This document shows, in pieces, positions 25,234 through 33,990 of a stretch of 64,000 bases of DNA. Origin of the DNA: Desulfovibrionales bacterium (GTDB taxonomy: Bacteria > Desulfobacterota > Desulfovibrionia > Desulfovibrionales > Desulfonatronaceae); NCBI GenBank assembly GCA_007693505.1, contig REDL01000059.1:106425-170424 (forward strand), read 5' to 3'. The notes below the pieces were generated by a model. That model saw only the letters and a list, made by a program, of their open reading frames with translations. It made no database searches and was not told where the DNA came from. The translations under genes and the position numbers were made by a program. The stretch's first letter is position 1. Every line of letters starts with the position of its first letter.

Positions 25234-26844
25234 ATGCCCATTCGACTGCCCTTGATCGTCTTGGTGGGAGTGCTTTTATTGTCCGCTTGCGCGGGCCATC
25301 AGAAGCATTCTCCCCAGTCTCCGCTATCCCAACGCATTGATGATGCCAGAGTGTTTGGCGATGGGCAAACCAGTCCCACTGCTCAAGTCGACGATCGCTA
25401 TACCATTCCTGAACCTCCGCTGGACGCTCGCGGCCAGATTGACGTGGACATGGACACGCCCTTGACGGCCGCGGAGAAAAAAGCACTGGGCGCACCGTTG
25501 GATTTTGAATTTGTCCTGGATATCCAGGAAACGAAAGATGTGGAGCGTTTTTTTCGTTACTTCACCCACGACATCCGGGACCGCTTCGAGATATGGCTCA
25601 AACGTTCCGAGCCTTTTCTGCCCGAAGTTCGTGACGTATTCGCTGAATACGGCCTCCCCCACGACCTGATTTACCTTCCTTTTCTGGAAAGCGGCTACAA
25701 CCCCATGGCCTACTCCAGAGCAGGTGCCGGAGGCATGTGGCAGTTCATGCCGCGCACAGGGGAATCCTTCGGCATGACCTTCGACTGGTGGATCGACCAA
25801 CGCCGTTGCCCGCGCCTTTCCACCCATGCCGCCGCCGCATACCTGTCCCAGCTCTACAAGATCTTTGATGACTGGTACCTTGCTTTGGCCGCCTACAACG
25901 CCGGTCAGGGGCGCATCGCCCGAGCCATGCAGCGCAGCGGGACGGATAATTATTTCGACTTGGCCAGCATCGACAACCTCTTGGCCAATGAGACGCGGCA
26001 CTATGTTCCCAAGTTCATGGCCATCTTGAAAATCATCCAAAATCTTGAAGAGCTTGGCTTCGATCCCATTGACTGGAACAACGGACATCGCCTGGCCGAG
26101 ATTGAAATCATGGGTGGAACGGATCTTGTGGCCCTAACATCATCCAGTGGTATGGACTGGGATACCTTCCGTCAACTCAACCCGTCCTTCCGACGTCAGG
26201 TCAGCCCCCCGGGAAAGAAGGTCACCATTTTCGTACCTGAGGAGAAACAAACCGCCGTTGTCGCCTACCTGAAAAAACCAGGCTCTGTGCCATTCAACGG
26301 CTTTCAACGCTATCAGGTACGTCGCGGGGATACCTGGTCCGCCCTCGCATCTCGCTTTGACACCCCCGTAGATGTCCTGAAACGCATCAATAACAGGACC
26401 AACAACACCCTGCGGATCGGTGAATCAGTCATGGTCCCTGCTTCCGCCACGGCAGTAGCCGCTGCCAGCCAGTCCGTAGGAACTTCCGCCACGCAGGAGC
26501 TCGCCAGCCAACGCGCCAACCATATTGTTCAATCCGGCGACACCCTCTGGCGTCTTTCCAGGCAGCACGGCGTTACGGTGCAAACCCTGGCCCAGGCCAA
26601 TGGCATCAGTGAACGCTCGACACTCCGCGTCGGGCAACGTCTGTATATTCCGCAGGTCGGCCGTGCAGGAACGCGGACTGCAGCGACCAACGTGGTGCAA
26701 TATCGTGTTCAGAACGGGGACACCCTGTGGCGGATTGCCCAACGATTCGGCGTAACCACGAACAACCTGGTGGCATGGAACAGATTGCCGCGCAACGGGC
26801 TGATTCGGCCGGGCGACAACCTGAAGATCTACGTCACCCGCTGA
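25234..26844 (+). CDS. mltD: Membrane-bound lytic transglycosylase D with three LysM domains
   Basis: This 536-residue lipoprotein cleaves peptidoglycan. The lipobox LLSAC places the lipidated cysteine at residue 19. The SLT domain spans about residues 130-250, with the catalytic glutamate in LPFLESGYNPMAYSRAGAGGMWQFMP and the AAYNAGQGRI motif. Three LysM repeats follow (YQVRRGDTWSALASRF, HIVQSGDTLWRLSRQHG, YRVQNGDTLWRIAQRFG). At this size it matches MltD rather than other transglycosylases. A terminator for it lies inside the end of the convergent aroE. Confidence 0.95.
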   Translation: MPIRLPLIVLVGVLLLSACAGHQKHSPQSPLSQRIDDARVFGDGQTSPTAQVDDRYTIPEPPLDARGQIDVDMDTPLTAAEKKALGAPLDFEFVLDIQETKDVERFFRYFTHDIRDRFEIWLKRSEPFLPEVRDVFAEYGLPHDLIYLPFLESGYNPMAYSRAGAGGMWQFMPRTGESFGMTFDWWIDQRRCPRLSTHAAAAYLSQLYKIFDDWYLALAAYNAGQGRIARAMQRSGTDNYFDLASIDNLLANETRHYVPKFMAILKIIQNLEELGFDPIDWNNGHRLAEIEIMGGTDLVALTSSSGMDWDTFRQLNPSFRRQVSPPGKKVTIFVPEEKQTAVVAYLKKPGSVPFNGFQRYQVRRGDTWSALASRFDTPVDVLKRINNRTNNTLRIGESVMVPASATAVAAASQSVGTSATQELASQRANHIVQSGDTLWRLSRQHGVTVQTLAQANGISERSTLRVGQRLYIPQVGRAGTRTAATNVVQYRVQNGDTLWRIAQRFGVTTNNLVAWNRLPRNGLIRPGDNLKIYVTR

Positions 26845-26914
26845 ACCAAGATTTGCCTTTTGCCTCCTGAGCGTTGCGCCTACCAACCGGTTGACAGCAA
26901 GCGTTCACAGAAGT

Positions 26915-27751
26915 TCACGGCGCATTGAGCACCGCAGAAAGCAACTCCCGGAGGGAATCCGCCGGGAGTTCTTTTTTTGTCCAGAGGCGGAATTGACCCT
27001 GGGCCTGGGCAATGAACATCTCCAGGCCGCCAATGGTCTGGACTCCGGAATCCGCGGCCTGGCGCAGAAACCCGGTGTCCTGGGGGTTGTAAACCAGATC
27101 ATAGGCTATGCCTATGCCAGTCAATTTCCCGGGCCAGGGACTCTGCTGCGTAAAGGAACCGGCCATTCCCAGGGGTGTGGCGTTGACCAACAGATCGCCG
27201 CTCCATTGATGGCGTTGCTTCCAATCCAGCCACCCACATTCCAGCTGATCAGCCAGTGTCCGGGTCGCATCCGGATTGCGTCCGCAGACCAGGATTGAGG
27301 GTACGCCGAGCTGCTGCAATCCGCTGACCGTGGCTCTGGACGCTCCACCCACGCCAAGAATCAGTGCCGAATGAAGGCAATGCTTGAACCGCAAGAGCGG
27401 GGCCAAAAAACCTTGGACGTCCGTATTGTCCCCCCACAGAGCTCCTTCTTGCCACATGAGCGTATTCACGGCCCCAACGCGTCGAGCGTCCACGGTCAGT
27501 CCGTCCAGGAAAGGCATGATGGTTCGCTTGTGAGGAATGGTCACACTCACACCGGCAATCGGCAGGCAACGGACCGCCGTGACAAATTCAGGCAGTCTCT
27601 CAGGTGGTGTCGGCCATCGAAAATAGGCAGCCCGGAGGGCACAGTGTTGAAATCCCCAGTTATGGACCAGTGGACTCAGACTGTGCCCCAGGGGATGGCC
27701 GATGATCCCGTAAAGTTGCTCAGGGATGAAAACAGTGCTTTCAGAGTTCAT
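26915..27751 (-). CDS. aroE: Shikimate dehydrogenase
   Basis: This 278-residue enzyme reduces 3-dehydroshikimate to shikimate with NADPH. Substrate-binding motif GHPLGHSLSPLVHN is at residues 17-30, the catalytic lysine is in VTIPHKRTIMPF, and the aspartate is in GDNTDVQGFL. The nucleotide-binding glycine loop is LILGVGGASRATVSGL, and the C-terminal motif is GLEMFIAQAQGQFRLW. The length is typical of the AroE subclass. Its last 20 or so codons double as the mltD terminator on the other strand. Confidence 0.94.
   Translation of the reverse strand: MNSESTVFIPEQLYGIIGHPLGHSLSPLVHNWGFQHCALRAAYFRWPTPPERLPEFVTAVRCLPIAGVSVTIPHKRTIMPFLDGLTVDARRVGAVNTLMWQEGALWGDNTDVQGFLAPLLRFKHCLHSALILGVGGASRATVSGLQQLGVPSILVCGRNPDATRTLADQLECGWLDWKQRHQWSGDLLVNATPLGMAGSFTQQSPWPGKLTGIGIAYDLVYNPQDTGFLRQAADSGVQTIGGLEMFIAQAQGQFRLWTKKELPADSLRELLSAVLNAP
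26943..26978 (+). terminator. Rho-independent terminator for mltD, inside aroE
   Basis: A 9-bp perfect stem (AACTCCCGG with CCGGGAGTT, 10-nt loop) is followed by C and seven T on the plus strand. It lies about 100 nt after the mltD stop and within the last 12 to 24 codons of the minus-strand aroE. Confidence 0.85.
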
Positions 27752-27827
27752 GATGGAGATTTGAGATGATCAACGAAACGGTCCGATAGGGGGACGGACT
27801 GCATCCATGTCGATGACAGGAGGACAT

Positions 27828-27866
27828 GCCTGGGGCACTTTGGGATCATCTGGAAATGCCCCAGGC
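27828..27866. other. 10-bp stem-loop between korC-like gene and aroE
   Basis: GCCTGGGGCA pairs perfectly with TGCCCCAGGC across a 19-nt loop. Both flanking genes are on the minus strand, so it may stabilise or end the upstream operon transcript. It has no T tract, so a canonical terminator is not supported. Confidence 0.5.
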
Positions 27867-27940
27867 GTGTCCGTTGTGAGGTGCGAAATCGAGCGGATTC
27901 CTCCCTGTTTCAGCAAGAGGGAGTTTTAGATAGCGGCTAA

Positions 27941-28489
27941 TTATCCGCGCACCGCATCGGCCCCAGCATGAATGGCCTTTTCGTTGGCTGGAATCATTTT
28001 TGCATAGTTCGGAGAGATGACCTTGCGAAGACTGGCCTTGATGACTTCGAGGGGAACAACGCTCGTCAACTGGACATAAGCTCCAATGGCCACCATGTTG
28101 GCCATTTTTGTGTTTCCCAAACTGTCGGCGATTTCGTTGGCCGGCACGCCAACGGTCCGCAACCGGTCATTGTCGGCCAGATCCATGTCCACCAGGGAGG
28201 AGTTGATCACCACAGTGCCACCGTCCTTGACCCGAGGCTGGAATTTGTCCAGGGAGGGCCGGTTCATGGCGATGAGAGACTTGGGCAGACGAATGATCGG
28301 TGAACCAATATCCTCCCTGGAGACGACAACGGTGCAGTTTGCCGTGCCACCACGCATTTCCGGACCGTAGACCGGCAGGTAAGTGACGTTCTGACCGTCT
28401 TCCATGGCGGCATACGCCAGCAATGTTCCGATCAGCATGACACCTTGGCCACCGAACCCGGCCACAATAACGTCCTGATATCCGCTCAT
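27941..28489 (-). CDS. korC: 2-oxoacid:ferredoxin oxidoreductase, gamma subunit
   Basis: This 182-residue subunit belongs to the four-subunit 2-oxoglutarate or branched-chain 2-oxoacid:ferredoxin oxidoreductases. The N-terminal GFGGQGVMLIGTLLAYAA and PVYGPEMRGGTANCTVVVS are diagnostic of the gamma (KorC/VorG-like) domain. It is last of four coupled genes and starts 1 codon inside the end of the beta gene (4-nt overlap). Substrate choice (2-oxoglutarate versus 2-oxoisovalerate) cannot be settled from sequence alone. Confidence 0.9.
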   Translation of the reverse strand: MSGYQDVIVAGFGGQGVMLIGTLLAYAAMEDGQNVTYLPVYGPEMRGGTANCTVVVSREDIGSPIIRLPKSLIAMNRPSLDKFQPRVKDGGTVVINSSLVDMDLADNDRLRTVGVPANEIADSLGNTKMANMVAIGAYVQLTSVVPLEVIKASLRKVISPNYAKMIPANEKAIHAGADAVRG

Positions 28490-29268
28490 TCGGCCACCTC
28501 CGGGCCTTCGATCGTTTCCAACTCCGTCACGTCCTTAAACGTCCCCAAGGGGAAATAGGGGATAAGTTCGGCGGCGATTCGTTCATTGGCCTGGACCGGC
28601 GTCATCTTCCAGTTCGTCGGACAAGTGGCCAGGATTTCCACAAAGCCCAGCCCAAGATTATTCAATGGCGCTTCAAAGGCCTTGCGGACCGCCTTTTTGG
28701 CTGCGCGGACATGCTTGACCGAATCAACGGCCACACGGGCAGCGTATGCGGAGCCACCAAGAGAGGCAATGATTTCCGTCATCTTGATCGGCTGCCCCTC
28801 GTTGTCCGCGCATCGGCCGCCAGGGCACGTCGTTGTCCGCTGGCCGACCATGGTCGTCGGCGCCATTTGGCCTCCGGTCATGCCGTAGACGGTGTTGTTC
28901 ACGAAAATAATGGTCACTCGTTCTCCCCGGTTGGCGCAGTGCATGGTTTCCGCCATGCCAATAGAGGCCAAGTCTCCGTCGCCTTGATAAGTGAAGACCG
29001 CGGCTTCCGGTCTGGCCCGCTTGACACCCGTGGCCACGGCAGGAGCTCGGCCGTGGGGGGCTTCCACACTGTCAACCAAGAGGTAATTATAGATAAAGAC
29101 CGAGCACCCAATGGAACCAATGCAGATTGCCTTTTCAGAAAGCGCCAGCTCATCAAGACATTCCGCGACCAGTCTTTGGGCCACCCCATGCTGGCAACCT
29201 GGGCAGTAATGCGTGGGAATGTCTGCCAGGACACCAGGTAACGTGAATGCTTCTTTGCCGTTTTTCAT
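28486..29268 (-). CDS. korB: 2-oxoacid:ferredoxin oxidoreductase, beta (TPP) subunit
   Basis: This 260-residue thiamine-pyrophosphate-binding subunit transfers the acyl group to CoA. It shows HYCPGCQHGVAQRL with cluster-coordinating cysteines, GCSVF, HGRAPAVATGVKRA and the TPP motif GDGDLASIGMAETMHCANRGE ending in NNTVYGMTGGQMAPTT. It overlaps the alpha gene by 4 nt and the gamma gene by 4 nt, so stoichiometric translation is likely. Confidence 0.92.
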   Translation of the reverse strand: MKNGKEAFTLPGVLADIPTHYCPGCQHGVAQRLVAECLDELALSEKAICIGSIGCSVFIYNYLLVDSVEAPHGRAPAVATGVKRARPEAAVFTYQGDGDLASIGMAETMHCANRGERVTIIFVNNTVYGMTGGQMAPTTMVGQRTTTCPGGRCADNEGQPIKMTEIIASLGGSAYAARVAVDSVKHVRAAKKAVRKAFEAPLNNLGLGFVEILATCPTNWKMTPVQANERIAAELIPYFPLGTFKDVTELETIEGPEVAE

Positions 29269-30344
29269 GTGCGCACCCCCAATGCCGCAAGGATGGGTTG
29301 TTCAAAATCTTCCGGTGTCGGCAAATTTCCGGGCAGATGTCCGTAAAAATCTGAATCAGCGTGCTTCCGGATGGCCAACCGGACATCTTCGACCATTTGC
29401 CCCAAGTTATGCTCAATGGTCAGAAATCGCTTTCCGCTTGCCGCCAGTCGATCCAGTTCCTGACTGGGAAATGGGAACAAACTGATGGGACGGTGCAAAC
29501 CGACTTTTTTTCCAGAAGCCCGTAAGGCGCGAATCGTACTTTTGGCGATCCTGCCGATGGAACCAAAAGCGACAACAATAAGCTCCGCGTCATCCACCAG
29601 GAAATTGTCAAAGAGCACATCGCGTTCCATGGATTCGTACTTGTCTCGCAACCGGATGTTGTGGCCGGCCAGGGCCCCGTCGGTCAGGTGCAGAGACTTC
29701 AGCAAGCGTGGATGGCGTTGGCCCTTGCCCTGAAGGTTCCAGCCAAGGTCCTGGTCCACATTCGTTGGTGTTGTTGCTGATCCCAGAGTCACGGGCTCCA
29801 TCATTTGGCCAATGATCGCATCGCCGAGGACCATTACCGGATTTCTGTAGGCAAAAGCCAAGTCGAATGCCTTGCGGATCAGGTCATAGGCTTCCTGGAC
29901 CGTTCCAGGGGCCAACACCAGTTGGCGGTAGTCTCCATGGCCGCCACCTTTGACCGCCTGGAAATAATCGCCTTGCGACGGTCCGATATCGCCCAATCCT
30001 GGGCCACCGCGGCTGATATTCACGATCACCGCAGGCAGCTCGGTCCCAGCCATATAAGAAATCGCTTCTTGTTTGAGAGAGATGCCTGGGCTGGACGAGG
30101 AGGTCATGGCCCGCACTCCACACGCCGCAGCACCCAGGAGCATATTTGCCGCGGCCACTTCGCTTTCAGCCTGAACAAAGGCTCGGCCAAGACTCGGCAG
30201 CACTTTGGACATATACTCAGGGATATCGTTTTGCGGCGTGATGGGATACCCGAAAAAGCATTGGCATCCCGCATCCACCGCTCCTCGACAAATGGCCTCA
30301 TTGCCTTTGATCAAAACACGTTCACCCGTAGTGGACATCGGCAA
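29265..30344 (-). CDS. korA: 2-oxoacid:ferredoxin oxidoreductase, alpha subunit (VorB/KorA)
   Basis: This 359-residue pyrimidine-binding and C-terminal transketolase-like subunit has the family N terminus (GERVLIKGNEAICRGAVDAGCQCFFGYPITPQND). TSSSSPGISLKQEAISYM and NISRGGPGLGDIGPSQGDYFQ follow. The overall form is the one usually annotated as 3-methyl-2-oxobutanoate dehydrogenase VorB. Its start overlaps the ferredoxin gene by 23 nt. Confidence 0.92.
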   Translation of the reverse strand: MPMSTTGERVLIKGNEAICRGAVDAGCQCFFGYPITPQNDIPEYMSKVLPSLGRAFVQAESEVAAANMLLGAAACGVRAMTSSSSPGISLKQEAISYMAGTELPAVIVNISRGGPGLGDIGPSQGDYFQAVKGGGHGDYRQLVLAPGTVQEAYDLIRKAFDLAFAYRNPVMVLGDAIIGQMMEPVTLGSATTPTNVDQDLGWNLQGKGQRHPRLLKSLHLTDGALAGHNIRLRDKYESMERDVLFDNFLVDDAELIVVAFGSIGRIAKSTIRALRASGKKVGLHRPISLFPFPSQELDRLAASGKRFLTIEHNLGQMVEDVRLAIRKHADSDFYGHLPGNLPTPEDFEQPILAALGVRT

Positions 30345-30582
30345 CTTCCCCCTTTTTATCTCTAGCCGGTTTGCGCCAAACCGAAATAGCGTAATCCGGG
30401 CAGATCAGTGCGCACGCCGCACAGCTCGTGCACGTTTCCATCACCTCATCACGAACCTCCACGACCTTGTATCCAGACGTGTTGAATCGTGAGGACATGG
30501 TAATGATTTCCTTGGGGCAGACCGTCATGCATAAGGCACAGCCCTTGCAACGATCTTCCCGAAACGCGATTGGTCTCTCCAT
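30322..30582 (-). CDS. korD: 2[4Fe-4S] ferredoxin subunit
   Basis: This 86-residue delta subunit carries electrons from the TPP subunit to soluble ferredoxin. Two complete cluster motifs are visible: CKGCALCMTVCP near residues 13-24 and CTSCAACALICP near residues 51-62. It is the first gene of the kor operon; transcription probably starts in the 324-nt region upstream, which contains a 7-bp hairpin at 30620-30640. Confidence 0.93.
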   Translation of the reverse strand: MERPIAFREDRCKGCALCMTVCPKEIITMSSRFNTSGYKVVEVRDEVMETCTSCAACALICPDYAISVWRKPARDKKGEVADVHYG

Positions 30583-30906
30583 TTTATGAACTCCCTCCAG
30601 CTCGTACCCATCGAAAAAGATCCGCCCTTGATTGGCGGATGGCCGATCACTACGCGAAGCACCTTGTTTTGAAAAGCAAGTTTCCCCGTGGCTAGGATAC
30701 CGATCTGTACCTGCTCAAAAAGTCCGGGCTAACTCGGAAACTGCGGTTGCAACTGGATTCCCGCATGCGCAGGAATGACTGATCCGGCACACTCTCTCAA
30801 GCTCGTCATGTCCGCCAAAGCGGCCATCCAGGTCATGCTTGCCACAAGTTTTTGAGAACGTTCTGGGCACCCTCCGAATCACTTCGATCCATTGCCTGTA
30901 TGGACC
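30583..30906. other. 324-nt non-coding region upstream of the kor operon
   Basis: No gene is seen. It contains the leader of the kor operon, a 7-bp hairpin (ATCCGCC/GGCGGAT, 30620-30640) and one copy of a 28-bp dispersed repeat at 30753-30780. No clear terminator for queA, which ends at its right edge, was found. Confidence 0.55.
30753..30780 (-). repeat. Dispersed short repeat, copy 1
   Basis: On the minus strand it reads GTCATTCCTGCGCATGCGG followed by GAATCCAG. It matches copy 2 at 44758-44785 in both arms, GTCATTCC(C/T)GCG and GGGAATCCAG, with a variable centre. The arms are complementary, so it can form a small hairpin, as in dRS3-like elements of other bacteria. Confidence 0.7.
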
Positions 30907-32034
30907 TCAATATATGAACATGGCATCACCGTATGAAAAAAAACGGAACCGTTCGGCCACGGCCCTTCGGTAGGCGGCTAGAATTTGTTCTCGACCGGCA
31001 AATGCACTGACCAGGACCAGGAGACTTGATTTCGGAAGGTGGAAGTTTGTCAGCAAGCCATCCACGATGTGAAATGCAAAACCAGGGTAGATGTAGGTAT
31101 CCAGCCAGCCCTCGTATGGTGTCACAGCCCCTTTTAACTGATGCACGCCTTCAAGTGTCCGGAGGCTTGTCGTGCCAACGGCAACCACCGGTCTTCCGGA
31201 TTGCTTGGCTTGGTGGATCGCCGTTGCGGCTTCCTGGGAGACCTTCACATATTCCGCATGCATCTGATGTTGGCGAATATCCTGCTCCCGGATCGGACTG
31301 AACGTTCCATACCCAACATACAACGTTATCTCCGTCCATGCATGTCCGGCCTGGAGCAAATTTTTTCGCAGTTGCGCTGTAAAGTGCAAGCCTGCCGTGG
31401 GGGCTGCTATTGACCCGATTTCGTTCACGCTGGCATAGGTAGTCTGATAGCGCTCCTGGTCTTGCAGATCAGGGGGGCGGCGGATGTAGGGTGGCAATGG
31501 TATTTCGCCCGAGGTCAGGAGAATATTTTCCAACGTGTCGTGGGAATCCCAGTACAGCTCAGCGTGAGCTTTTCCAAAATCCTTTTTGCTCAGAATCGTA
31601 ACCGCTAACGAGCCAAATTGAAATGTTTTCCCTGGGCGGGCCCTTTTCGCCGGACGTATCAAAATATCCGCAGTAACCCGGATCTGGTTTCCTTCACGTC
31701 GTTGATGTTGATGAAGCACGGCGAGAGGGGTGAGAAGCAACATTTCCATGTTCCCGCCCTGCTTGTTGGCCGTTCTGAGTCTGCCAGGAATGACCCGTGA
31801 GTTGTTGACCACAAGTAACGATCTTGCTGGGAGCAGGTGGACTATGTCCGTAATCTGTCCCACGTACAGCGAGCCTTTTTTTCTGTCCAGCGCCATCAAT
31901 CGGGACGCGTCACGATACTCGCTTGGGGCCTGGGCGATCAGGGATTCAGGCAAATCATAATCATATGCCTCCAACAGAAATGTCGAATTCTTCAGCTGAG
32001 GATTAGGGCTTGTTGTGTTTTGGTCAGGCTGCAT
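30907..32034 (-). CDS. queA: tRNA preQ1(34) S-adenosylmethionine ribosyltransferase-isomerase
   Basis: This 375-residue enzyme adds the epoxycyclopentane ring from SAM to preQ1 in tRNA, the penultimate step of queuosine formation. Characteristic blocks are YDLPESLIAQAPSEYRDASRLMALDR, NNSRVIPGRL, EIPLPPYIRRPPDLQDQERYQTTYA, GSIAAPTAGLHFT, and NFHLPKSSLLVLVSAFAGRE. The start could be ATG 32034, chosen here, or GTG 32085; the family N terminus begins at about YDYDLPE, so both are longer than needed. Confidence 0.94.
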   Translation of the reverse strand: MQPDQNTTSPNPQLKNSTFLLEAYDYDLPESLIAQAPSEYRDASRLMALDRKKGSLYVGQITDIVHLLPARSLLVVNNSRVIPGRLRTANKQGGNMEMLLLTPLAVLHQHQRREGNQIRVTADILIRPAKRARPGKTFQFGSLAVTILSKKDFGKAHAELYWDSHDTLENILLTSGEIPLPPYIRRPPDLQDQERYQTTYASVNEIGSIAAPTAGLHFTAQLRKNLLQAGHAWTEITLYVGYGTFSPIREQDIRQHQMHAEYVKVSQEAATAIHQAKQSGRPVVAVGTTSLRTLEGVHQLKGAVTPYEGWLDTYIYPGFAFHIVDGLLTNFHLPKSSLLVLVSAFAGREQILAAYRRAVAERFRFFSYGDAMFIY

Positions 32035-32275
32035 TGACTCTTGAGTCCCGGGATTGCATTGTTTACAGAGAAAAATTACAAACACTCATTCAAGCGGATT
32101 TTTTTATCTTTTTCATGTGGTTCGCCAAAACCAATTTTTCATCCGGAGATGCGTACTTTTCATTTTAGAATTGAAATATTCGAGGCCACATCAACCACGG
32201 GCATAAAGCCTGACATGTACCCATTCTTTGTATCCTGATCCACACCCCGTCCACCAAAACCGTATGGAGACCATG

Positions 32276-32758
32276 ATGAACCTTTTTCTGCGCCTGCTCC
32301 TTGTTGGCCTGCTGGTGTTCTCCACTGCCTGCTCCACCAGATTTACCACCACCGCCGGTGAAGAACCATCCGATCCAACCATCACCCGTGCCGGTCACGC
32401 GAATTACTACTTCGACTTTGATGATATCCTCGTACCAAGGGATATGAACTTTCAGCCACGGTCTTCTTTTGTCATCGAGACGCCCGGAGTCAAGGCAGGT
32501 ATGCTGGTTTTTCGAGGCCGAGTCGACAGCGTCTCGTTGACCAGATTTTTCGCGAACAACATGCTCAAAGACGGATGGCAAATGAGCAGCTCCTTTCGAT
32601 ATCAACGGTCCATCATGGTATTTACCAAACCGGATCGTGATTGCATCATCAGTATTCAAGACGGGCGGGTTTTTACCAGGATGGAGATATGGGTCGCTCC
32701 CAAAGCTAGCGATTCGACACCCTTTTCACCCCGCCAAGAGCGTACCTTGACTCAATGA
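32276..32758 (+). CDS. Small lipoprotein of unknown function
   Basis: This 160-residue protein has a signal peptide with a lipobox ending at C19 (LLVFSTAC). The mature part contains a compact domain (VETPGVKAG, LVFRGRVDSVSLTRFFANNMLKDGWQMSSSFRYQRSIMVFTKPDRDCIISI) resembling small periplasmic domains with a strand-helix-strand pattern. ATG 32276 was chosen because GGAG lies 6 nt upstream. It overlaps coaBC by 4 nt (ATGA), so it is expressed with a cofactor gene despite its envelope location. Confidence 0.75.
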   Translation: MNLFLRLLLVGLLVFSTACSTRFTTTAGEEPSDPTITRAGHANYYFDFDDILVPRDMNFQPRSSFVIETPGVKAGMLVFRGRVDSVSLTRFFANNMLKDGWQMSSSFRYQRSIMVFTKPDRDCIISIQDGRVFTRMEIWVAPKASDSTPFSPRQERTLTQ

Positions 32759-33990
32759 ATTACGCCCACACCGAATTTGCCGGCTTTGCCGGAAACCGCA
32801 TCCAGTTGGGCGTCACAGGAAGTGTTTCGGCTTTTCGAGCGGTAGACATCATGCGGCGCTTGCAAAGGGCAGACGTCCAGGTTGGGGTTACATTAACCGC
32901 GGCAGCCCAGGAATTCATCCGTCCTTTGCAGTTTCGCGCTTTGACATCCGGGCCTGTCTATGAAGGACTTTTTGACGCGAATCAAGCCGACTTTGCTCAC
33001 CTGGAGCCAGCCCAGAATGCTGATGTTTTTCTTGTTGCCCCATCAACGGCGAATATTCTGGCCAAGCATGCCCAAGGGATTGGTGACGATCTTCTGAGTT
33101 CTCAGCTTTTTTCTTTTCGTGGCCCTGTTGTCCACGCACCCGCCATGAATCCTAGAATTTGGTCATCGTCAGCAGTTCAAGCCAACATAGAGCTTCTGAC
33201 ATCACGTGGCACAATACTCGTTCCTCCGGAAACGGGTTTGATGGCGTGCGGTGAAGTGGGTGAGGGTCGGCTTGCTGATGTGGAAGAGATTTTTCTCATG
33301 ACTCTGCGCTCCCTGGTCCCGAATGACCTCCAGGGAAAACGAATGCTGATCAACCTTGGCCCCACCCAGGAATTTTGGGACCCTGTTCGTATTTTGACCA
33401 ATTCGTCTTCTGGTGTGATGGGAGCTTCCATTGCTTTGGCCGCGTGGTTACATGGAGCTGAGGTTACGGTGGTTCACGGACCGACACCGCACCTGTGGTT
33501 GCCACGCTTTCTGTCAACTGTCCCCGTGACTTCAGCGTTGCAAATGCACCAAGCCTGTATTGACCTGGCCTCCAGCGCGGATATTATTTGTCTTACCGCG
33601 GCTGTTTCCGACTATCGACCACAGGAGCTGCTGCCAATTAAAGCCAAGAAACAAACATTGGGCGCGACTCTGATGCTGCCTTTAGAGCAGAATCCGGATA
33701 TCCTTGCCGACATTGGTGCACGCCGCGGTTCATCACAATATCTCATTGGATTTGCTGCGGAAACCAGCGATCCTGAGGTTCATGCCCAGCATAAACTTCA
33801 TGCCAAAAATCTTGATCTTGTCATTGCCAATTCCGTGATTTCCCCTGGTAGCGGTTTTGGGTCTTCCACTAACCAGGTGAGTCTTTTCAGCGCTTGCGGT
33901 CGAACTGAAAACTGGCCGCTTCTCTCCAAGCCGGAAGTTGCCTTCCGCATTATGGAATGGATCTGCGACTCGCCAAGTTACACATCATGA
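32755..33990 (+). CDS. coaBC: Bifunctional phosphopantothenoylcysteine decarboxylase / phosphopantothenate-cysteine ligase
   Basis: This 411-residue enzyme performs two steps of coenzyme A synthesis. The CoaC half shows GVTGSVSAFRAVDIMRRL, FAHLEPAQNADVFLVAPSTANILAKHAQGIGDDLL, the PAMNPRIW flavin motif and GLMACGEVGEGRLAD with the active-site cysteine. The CoaB half shows LINLGPTQEFWDPVRILTNSSSG, LTAAVSDYRP, the lysine pair in IKAKK and LDLVIANSV. Both neighbours overlap by 4 nt. Confidence 0.95.
   Translation: MNYAHTEFAGFAGNRIQLGVTGSVSAFRAVDIMRRLQRADVQVGVTLTAAAQEFIRPLQFRALTSGPVYEGLFDANQADFAHLEPAQNADVFLVAPSTANILAKHAQGIGDDLLSSQLFSFRGPVVHAPAMNPRIWSSSAVQANIELLTSRGTILVPPETGLMACGEVGEGRLADVEEIFLMTLRSLVPNDLQGKRMLINLGPTQEFWDPVRILTNSSSGVMGASIALAAWLHGAEVTVVHGPTPHLWLPRFLSTVPVTSALQMHQACIDLASSADIICLTAAVSDYRPQELLPIKAKKQTLGATLMLPLEQNPDILADIGARRGSSQYLIGFAAETSDPEVHAQHKLHAKNLDLVIANSVISPGSGFGSSTNQVSLFSACGRTENWPLLSKPEVAFRIMEWICDSPSYTS

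Noticed and set aside
30753..30780. Possible CRISPR-type repeat
   Set aside because: Only two copies occur, 14 kb apart on opposite strands, and they are themselves palindromic with no spacers.
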